Of a stretch of DNA of 64,000 nt, positions 56,865-64,000 are shown one piece after another. Position 1 is the stretch's first letter. Each line of letters opens with the position of its first letter. The stretch covers positions 16,656,142 through 16,720,141 of the forward strand of contig JAPTHN010000002.1 of the NCBI GenBank assembly GCA_026936325.1. The letters run 5' to 3'. The translations under genes and the position numbers were made by a program. The notes below the pieces were generated by a model. The model did no database searches. It was given only the letters and a program-made list of their open reading frames with translations, and was not told the origin of the DNA. The DNA is from Platynereis dumerilii (lineage: Eukaryota > Annelida > Polychaeta > Phyllodocida > Nereididae).

Positions 56865-58470
56865 CTGAATTTAAGAAAGCCTAACTTGTTATTACCATCA
56901 TTGAAAAATGTTCAATTCAATCTAAATAAGATGAAGTCTTTGAGAGACAGAATTTACTAAATCAACATCAATATTATTTTCAGTTGAAGAAGTACAGTTC
57001 AATATTTTTATTGCACTCAGTTTCCTAGATCAGTGAGATGGAAATAACATTTTGAAGAAAATATGGATAAACACGGTACACATGCCAAAACAGCGCAAAC
57101 GCGGGCCCGTGAATGCCGAAACGACACCCCATCACCCCTCTCCCCCGAAAGTACCCACTCAGGATCCGACGCTGACCAGATATAGGCCGACATGAATTTG
57201 ATAAGTCACCTGACAGGACTAATGGTCATAAATTGTACATGTTGTATCAAATATGCCATTAATGCATTATTTCTTTCCCTGTATCTTCATCCAAGACATC
57301 CAAATTAGTAATTGAGGTAGTACATGCCAGGTTGGCTTGATGAAGTCTAGCTATGGAATAAATCCCTAAAAAATGCATTTTTCTAGTGTAATGAGTGTAA
57401 AAATATGATTTGGTTGCCATGGTAACCGATTTGTGAAAAATTGCACCACTTTTCCTGACTGCATCCCCAAGTTCCATAATCTACAGAATCTTGCAATTCC
57501 AACGATGTATAGATTGTCCATCCCTCTTTCGGGGTGAGCCAAAACCTTAAATGAAGCACTTTTGAGCTCTTGGCTCCCAGACTAATTTACTCTCCCAAGA
57601 CCCCGCATGTCAAGGGTGAAGATGCAGGGAATGGTACAGATTCATACAGATTCAGTCGTAATAAACATTTTCATCTCCCGAAGGTCAAATTTGTAAGAAC
57701 TTCTGAATGTGTTACTTCTCTGATTGGCAAAGACCAGAAACTTGTGGCCTTTTTTCTGTCCCAAGGAAGTTAGCAGGGTCCTGATCAGGTTCCAGCCTGT
57801 GCTCAAATTTCAAAATATTTACAAAGTATTTCATTACATTTATCTGTTACATTCAAGTATTGTTTACAACATCAAATAACAATAGATGATGTTGATAACC
57901 TATCTGATTCTCACAAAAAGTGGTAATGATATGATACGCCCATGACTTTCCTGCGTGATTCACTCTGATTGAATATCACTCAATTCACTGATCATAATAT
58001 AGAATGAATTTTTGCCCAACATTTATTTTGGCTTATTAAAAATCACCAAGAAGTTGATATATTATATAGCAAGCCTCTGAACCAGCCCATGACTGTACAA
58101 TATACAAGCCATCTGTATTCATCCTCATAGATGGATTCATACCTCAGGGCTTGAGTGAAACCAAGCTCCACCTCTATGGAAGGAGAATGTTTGGATTTGC
58201 TCAAGCCTTTCTCTGTAAGCCGAGTTACTCCAGAAATTACAGTCCTCATCATATTTAGGCCTACGTGGAATCTCAAATTCTTTTCTATGATGTTATTATT
58301 CTATTCTCTAGCATTGCAATATACGTAAATTAACTACTACAAGTTGTGATGTCATTTTAGACTGGGTCAGATTTCCTGACTTCTGGCCAATGTAAATCCA
58401 CCTAAACTGAGAATCACATATTCAACACAATGTCAGAGTGACAATTGCAGTACACTTAAATTTCTTCCTG
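56865..58470. other. Probable intron of the C11orf54 homologue
   Basis: No upstream exon was recognised. A patch at 57.1 kb and 57.64-57.78 kb resembles the inverted-repeat region at 22.1-22.4 kb. Confidence 0.4.
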
Positions 58471-58479
58471 CACCTGCAT

Positions 58480-58700
58480 ATTCTGCAATAGAAACTGCAG
58501 AATTCTGCAGAAAACTGCAGAATTCTGCAGTTCTGAAAAAAATTCTGCAGTTCTGTAGGAAACTGCAGAATTCTGCAGAAAACTGCAGAATTCTGCAGAA
58601 AATTGCAGAATTCTGCAGTTCTGAAAAGAATTCTGCAGTTCTGTAGGAAACTGCAGAATTCTGCAGAAAACTGCAGAATTCTGCAGTTCTGCAGCTCCAT
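58480..58700. repeat. Minisatellite, 20 bp palindromic unit (ACTGCAGAATTCTGCAGAAA)
   Basis: CTGCAGAATTCTGCAG is a perfect 16 bp palindrome repeated at 20 bp steps with variants. The right flank ATCTGCCAAGTTCAGACC matches the array at 40.8 kb. Confidence 0.92.
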
Positions 58701-58926
58701 GCAGTATTTGTGAACCTCTGGTACTATTAATGCATCTCATAAATTGCAATGCATCTGCCAAGTTCAGACCTCTTTGACAAGGGTCTTGCCACTACCCAGG
58801 AAAACGTTGGTTGCGGTTTGGGGTTGAGTGGGGGGGGGGGTCTGGGGTTTTGATGCTCATCTGCAATGCATTCTGCAGCTTGCAAAATGGTCTGCTTCAT
58901 CTGCATGGTCCGCATTTTACACTGAC

Positions 58927-59354
58927 CCTGAAAAATGGCATTTTTGCGAGCTGACCATTCGCCGAAAAATGTGTCGTACGGCAAAAAGAAACAACGACGG
59001 ACAAAGACTGCCTACTGCAGTCTATAGACCTGGTTGTAGGGTACCTGAAACTTTTTTCTGAATGAAATTTGGTTAAGAATTGACCGAACAGAGAGGCAAA
59101 ACGTCCATGGAAGTTTATTTTGATAGAGCACTGTCAGTAGTTTATAAAATGACATTTTTGCGAGCTGACAGATCGCCGAAAAATGTATCGTACGGCGAAA
59201 AGAAACAACGACGGACAAAGACTGACTACTGCAGTCTGTAGACCTGGTTGTGGGGTACCTGAAACTTTTTTCTGAACGAAATTTGGTTGGGAATTGACCG
59301 AACAGAGAGGAAAAACGTCCATGGAAGTTTATTTTGGTAGAGCACTGTCAGCAG
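58927..59354. repeat. Two tandem copies of a 214 bp unit
   Basis: TTTTTGCGAGCTGAC occurs at 58941 and 59155, and GTACCTGAAAC at 59041 and 59255; both are 214 bp apart. The copies look about 94 percent alike by eye. No coding signal. Confidence 0.93.
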
Positions 59355-59364
59355 GGGCGTCTGT

Positions 59365-59518
59365 ATTTAGCGGAACGGAACGGAATTGGCGGAACGGAAT
59401 ATCTGTATTCCGCGGAACTGTAAAATGCGGAACTGTAAAGTGCGGAACTGTAAAAAACGGAACTGTAAAATGCGGAACTGTATTCCGCGGAACTGTAAAA
59501 GACGGAATTAGGCCAATA
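59365..59518. repeat. Minisatellite of GCGGAACTGTAAAAT units
   Basis: Units of 14-15 bp, bounded on both sides by CTGTATTCCGCGGAACTG, following a CGGAA-rich start. Confidence 0.9.
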
Positions 59519-60146
59519 TGTGGCAACTTGGCAGTCTGGTGTATACCAATTATCAACTAGATTTCATATCGCAAAGCGGAATGAAAGGAGGTGTCCCTTC
59601 AACTTGGATGGCACTTCTTGTCTTTATGCTCCATACTCTGGCTGCGAGGGTGTTTATAAATACTCATGAATACAGTAAAAACATCCTGGACATGAAATGG
59701 TGCCTACAATAGCCAATTGTTTCCATAATCTTTCATATATCTTAAGTGACATAAAGCTTTTTCTGTCATAATTGATATTTTCGCTTTCAGTGTCAAATCA
59801 GCTATCTGTGCTTAACAAATTAATATTTGAAAGTTGCCTTGTTGCTCTAGAAATTTGGAAAAAGTGAGAGACTTGGAGAGATGTTCACTTTAGAGGGGGG
59901 GGGGGGGGGATTAGATTCAGATTACCATCTTGATGGCTCTCTCTCTCCATTTATAGTTGCAGTTGGGTCTTTTAAGATATAAGATAATATTAAGATATAA
60001 TATCTTCTTAAACATGGGATTATATATACCAGAGAGAATATAGTTAAAGAATTAAAGTCCAACTACAATACATAACTTCTGTAATGAAAGTGCTAATTCA
60101 GCAATTGGCACTTCAGCAAAATTTTCTCTGGGTGGTAATTGGCATC

Positions 60147-61223
60147 AGAGTATTTTTTATTTTTATTCCTTTATTTCAACTCCCATGAGGGAAATATAAC
60201 ATTTGTATAAATACATTGAGCAGTATAAAAAGTAAAAATATATATACATGTAAAAGTTATAAAACAATAAGTGATAAAAACATAGACTATGGATAAAAAT
60301 TATGTGACTCAGAAACATTTCAGCAACAAGCTAGCGAGGAAGTGTTCATCAGAATAAGGTTTAACATGGTTGTCATGTTATAGTAAGTGACGCAAGGAAT
60401 CGCTGATGCCATCTTGACTAGAGTGGTTAACAATTTTTGGAGGACTGGTTAATAATTTAACGGCGGAGTGACCTGCTCTAAGAACTCTTGCTACGAGTGA
60501 ATCCTTGGTCAATCTGCCATTGATGATGAAATCTGCGAGGGCTCTGCTTTGAAGCAACCTGGTTGGTGAGCTGACACGAAAGACTCTGTGTAGAAGACCG
60601 GCAGTACTCTTACTGAGTAAATCTGTAACTGGTGGCACACGCAGGGCCTTCAGGAGACTTGAATGATGTGATCTCTTGCTAAATCCCATGACCCTCTTGA
60701 TGATGTTTCCTTGAGTTGTCTTCAGTAGATTCAGTTCCTTCGTATTTAGAGAGATACTGTCAGTACCATACATCATGGTGGGAGCTCCAACTGCCTTCCA
60801 GAGGTAGGACTTAACTTCGGCCGATAAACCAGGGTATGACATGCCTATAGTTGTAAGACCCAGGATCCGTCTTCTGCAGGATGTTGCTCTCTTGTTGACG
60901 TGGTCTATGTAAGAGATGCTTTCATTAAATGTCACTCCCAGTATCTCGAGATCAGACTCAGTATTGAGAAGGGTTCCTCCGAGTTTCCAGGTTGGCTTCA
61001 TTTTCACCAGGGACTTTCCCATGACAAGACACTTAGTCTTTCGTTGGCTGAACTTAAAACGATATTCTTGTGAATAGGCATAACAGGTGTCTATCAGTTG
61101 TTGCAGGCCTGCTATTGTGGAGCTGAATACAGTGACGTCGTCTGCGTAGGCAACAGAGTTGAAGAGCGTATCATAGACTCTTACGCCACATGGAACATCT
61201 TTTAGTCTATATAATTGGCTAAA
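60147..61223 (-). mobile_element. 5'-truncated LINE with reverse transcriptase C-terminal part
   Basis: An open frame at 60378-61223 (minus) contains the catalytic YADD box (61137-61148), preceded by FNSVA and followed by DVTVFSSTIAGLQQLIDTC, the usual context of a non-LTR reverse transcriptase. The frame continues through the thumb-like C-terminal region (MMYGTDSISL, QGNIIKRVMGFSKRSHHSSL) of the CR1/L2-like group; that clade is a guess. Downstream an A-rich 3' end with AATAAA words ends near 60147. The 5' part of the element is missing, as expected from incomplete reverse transcription. The 215 residues after the first Met are intact, so the insertion may be fairly young. Confidence 0.85.
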
Positions 61224-61540
61224 TTACAAACCAAAGGGCAGTTATTGAAAAGATAACATTTGAAGTTCAATTAATTTCATGTAATCATTTCTTGCAGGGT
61301 GTTGTAATGAATAGACTACAGGGAGTGTCATTCATTGATGATAGGTTAAATGCAATCAATAAAGACACCTTCAGTTGGATGACATTCTAGATTACAGTCC
61401 ACATTTACAGTGCATTATTTTCATTAGTAGGCCTAATTGTGTTGGCCAAAAACCTAAAAGTTAAAAAGAAATTAAATATCCTTTTTTATTTTGAATGCTG
61501 TTTCAACTTGCCACATTGTCACTTGAAAATATACATACAT

Positions 61541-61565
61541 GCATATCTTTCTTTCTTTCTTTCTG

Positions 61566-61645
<80 letters not shown>

Positions 61646-61662
61646 CCTATCCACCTATCCAC

Positions 61663-61694
<32 letters not shown>

Positions 61695-61735
61695 TTATCT
61701 ATATATCTATCTATCCATCTATCTTTCTGTCTTTT
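61541..61735. repeat. (TCTA)n microsatellite with a (TTTC)n start
   Basis: About 190 bp of tetranucleotide repeat. No SINE body is seen next to it. The frames read as long runs of LSIY and are not genes. Confidence 0.97.
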
Positions 61736-61979
61736 CTATCTAAGTTAGTAAAACTAATATTTTATCAACTTTTTTTATGATGTAACAATTACACAAATTT
61801 CAACTTTAATTAACTTAACAAGCCATATTTTTCATCAAGATACTGATAGGCCTATAAAGCCACTGTCACTGGTGTCAGACCTACCAAATTATCACAATAC
61901 CACTGGAAATCTTCTCAGCTATCTAAAATGGGGTCTACCGTTTCTGTAGACCTCATAGAAGTGTTACTTTGCATAATTA

Positions 61980-62075
61980 AGAGCTGTCCCGGAGTGCTGT
62001 CCCGTTGTTTAGTTCGTCCTGGCCGTCCCGCGTCGTCCCGGGCGGCCGTCCCGGGGTTTAGGTCCCCCCCGCGAT
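61980..62075. repeat. GC-rich GTCCCG repeat patch
   Basis: GTCCCG, GTCCCGG and CGTCCCGCGTCGTCCCG words cluster in about 95 bp of otherwise AT-rich DNA. It is a short CpG-rich island-like patch of unknown origin. Confidence 0.75.
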
Positions 62076-62099
62076 CTAGGTAGTCCTTAACAGCGCGAG

Positions 62100-62607
62100 A
62101 TTCAAAGCAAAAATGAACCTGAAGAGTCCTTTTTGTGGAAATTTCCAAGCAAGAATACTCAAGCTAAGAAGCAGGGACGACATCGTGAGTACCCACATGT
62201 GACATTTAATTAGATAAACAGCCAATGCCGACAGTTTTTGGAGGTTAAATGAGCCCAGGAAAACCAAAAACTGACCCAAAGTTTTGATCCTGTCAGTCCA
62301 GAATTTGTCAACTCGTACAATTACAAGGTGGAGGTGGGACACCTCCACAATTATAAATGGCTACATGTGTATCAATTGGTATTGAAGTACACTGTACAAG
62401 CAATCGAGTCTAATTGGTATTGATGTGTCAGGATATGACAATCTCCTTGAAGTGTCAGTCTGATGAACATTCTTGAAGTGCAATTAAGTTAAATTGGGGT
62501 TTGCTTTGAAGAATTTGTTAATATTTTATTTATTTATTTATTTAAACCCCCATCGAGTGGGGAACGAGTTATATACATATTTACAGGGTACAAAAGTACA
62601 GTATATA

Positions 62608-62649
<42 letters not shown>

Positions 62650-63530
62650 CACATTGCCTTGCATCACAATGACTAACAAATAGCCTTCGTGATTCCAATG
62701 ATTTTGAAATTAGATTTGCTTGAAGACTAGGCTGAACACTAAGTCAACTGACCAAAAAAGTATGCCTTAGACTTGAACTTCTAAGTTAAGACATCAATTA
62801 CTGGCTTCAACTTCAAATTTGTGAAGTTACATATGACCTCAATAGTTCATTGCTGCAATCGGCCTACTATGAACTATGAAATGACAGCTGATATGATTAA
62901 TGCAATTATTTTGTCTATAAAATGAACAGTAACGAAATCACCTGTAACTCAAAAGGAAAGTTCAGACAACATTTACTGCAATTTCAATAAGTATGAGTTT
63001 CTGCAAAAGGCCAGTATCACGTGGCAAATGGACTTCAAGTGATTGGTTGAGACACTGAATTTCGTACTAGGTACTAGGTACTAGGTATTTGGAGGATGTT
63101 TTATGGCTTATATTGACCAATCAGACAAGCTGAAAAACCACGTAGAAACTGAGAAAACAACCCAGAGAAACTCATACTTACATGTAATGAATCTGCAGAA
63201 ATCAACGGTCTTATGAGATTCACACAGTGATCTCTAGATTCACATGTTATGACCTGTCAGTCATTAGTGAGCAGTCAGTCCAAAATTTTAAAAAATGTCT
63301 CCCTTGTGGCTGCGTCTGGTTTGAATTATTAGTGGCTGGCTGTATTCGGCAGGCTGCTTCATAAACTTGTTAGGGTTTATATGGAAGTCGAAAATATCAT
63401 GTTTACAGAATAACCAGTTGCCAGGTATACACGTGACATGTGTGGTCCATGCTATGCCCCACCCCCTCAGGCCATTTCTAGATACGCCCCTGGAACTTGG
63501 TCAGTGCCATAAACTGCCATTTTAGGAAAT
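62100..63530. other. No gene recognised; A-run at 62611-62639
   Basis: (TTTA)n at 62525 followed by CCCCCATCGAGTGGGG looks like the 3' end of a minus-strand LINE (reverse: CCCCACTCGATGGGGG then TTTAAATAAATAAA). The 29-base A-run may mark another insertion. Confidence 0.4.
63062..63088. repeat. Short (TACTAGG)n repeat
   Basis: Three or four 7 bp units. Confidence 0.9.
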
Positions 63531-63534
63531 AACT

Positions 63535-63960
63535 AGCATAACACCCGTGAAGGCAGAGGGACGAATATAGTAAAACATTACTTCAATTTCTTCGACTGTA
63601 ATAACACACACCAAACCTGGCTAAGGACTTGTTGGCAGTGTAGGCAAGCAGCTTGCTCTTGTTCATAACTGAGCAATCAGTAGTATGGGGGGAAGAGTAG
63701 AGTGAGGGGTCCATGAATTAATAGTATGATGATAATAATTGCAAAGTAAGTTACCCGTAGATTGGATAGAAAGAACAGACAAAAAGATAGATAGATACAT
63801 GCATTTTGTTTTGGATAAAAATGTATTGCATAGATGAATTAGCAGATTACCTGGTAGATGCAGATTGGAATAGAAGAGGACAGAGCAGCAGAAAAGGGAC
63901 AACTGGTAGAAACCTTGCAGCTGCTGCCCTCTTGTGTATTGTGCATGAATCAGTCTAATA
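63535..63960. repeat. Dispersed repeat, copy 2, with an extended right part
   Basis: Beyond the part shared with 45.6 kb it contains CCCGTAGATTGG and GCTGCCCTCTTGTGTA, both also found at 17284 and about 17862. The longer family therefore has members at 17.27-17.9 kb and here. Confidence 0.7.
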
Positions 63961-64000
63961 GTAATTACCATTAATTAGGACATTTAGAGGTATGCAATGG

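Noticed and set aside
58043-58276. A 77-residue minus frame (TQALRYESIYEDEYRWLVYC)
   Set aside because: No family recognised and no splice partners; too short to support.
1-64000. LTR retroelements, CRISPR arrays, rRNA genes
   Set aside because: No long terminal direct repeats, no regularly spaced unique-spacer arrays and no rRNA-like stretches were seen; all regular arrays have continuous units.

Overview
The window is animal genomic DNA: large introns with GT-AG junctions, dense microsatellites and minisatellites, tRNA-derived SINEs, a truncated LINE and many short non-autonomous DNA transposons. Frequent TAGGCCTA-type words, an EMI-domain collagen gene and the mix of SINEs and MITEs suggest a marine invertebrate deuterostome, most likely an echinoderm. 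The organism is an inference. I see no bacterial, viral or CRISPR features and no LTR elements.

Layout. 1-2.7 kb: three tandem arrays (a 20-22 bp array, a GC-rich 20 bp array, and a 145 bp array carrying nuclear-receptor half-sites). 2.7-14.3 kb: gene-poor DNA with a 1.2 kb 20-bp minisatellite, a SINE and a hAT MITE. 14.4-21.9 kb (+): a complete five-exon gene for a 309-residue secreted protein. 22-29.4 kb: intergenic, with MITE relics, two SINEs and an acidic exon-like ORF split by a SINE. 29.4-51.9 kb (+): a complete seven-exon gene for a 466-residue EMI-domain/collagen protein of the EMID1/COL26A1 family, whose long introns hold nested transposons and satellites. 54.3-56.9 kb (-): the last three coding exons of a C11orf54 (DUF1907 ester hydrolase) homologue, convergent with the collagen gene; its earlier exons lie outside the window or were not found. 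57-64 kb: repeats, including a LINE fragment with a YADD motif, a 214 bp tandem duplication and a (TCTA)n array.

Most notable is the gene at 14.4-21.9 kb. It matches no domain I can name with certainty. Its plan is that of long-chain class I helical cytokines (IL-6, G-CSF, EPO, growth hormone): five exons, intron phases 1-0-0-0, signal peptide across exons 1-2, amphipathic helix at the end of exon 2, proline-rich linker in exon 3, two helices in exon 4 and one in exon 5. The exon 4 and 5 residue patterns also resemble IL-6 and CNTF as I remember them. It is a candidate invertebrate IL-6/CNTF-like ligand; this is a hypothesis from exon structure and residue pattern, not from a database search.

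Most long reading frames in the window are by-products of tandem repeats whose unit lacks stop codons and are not reported as genes.
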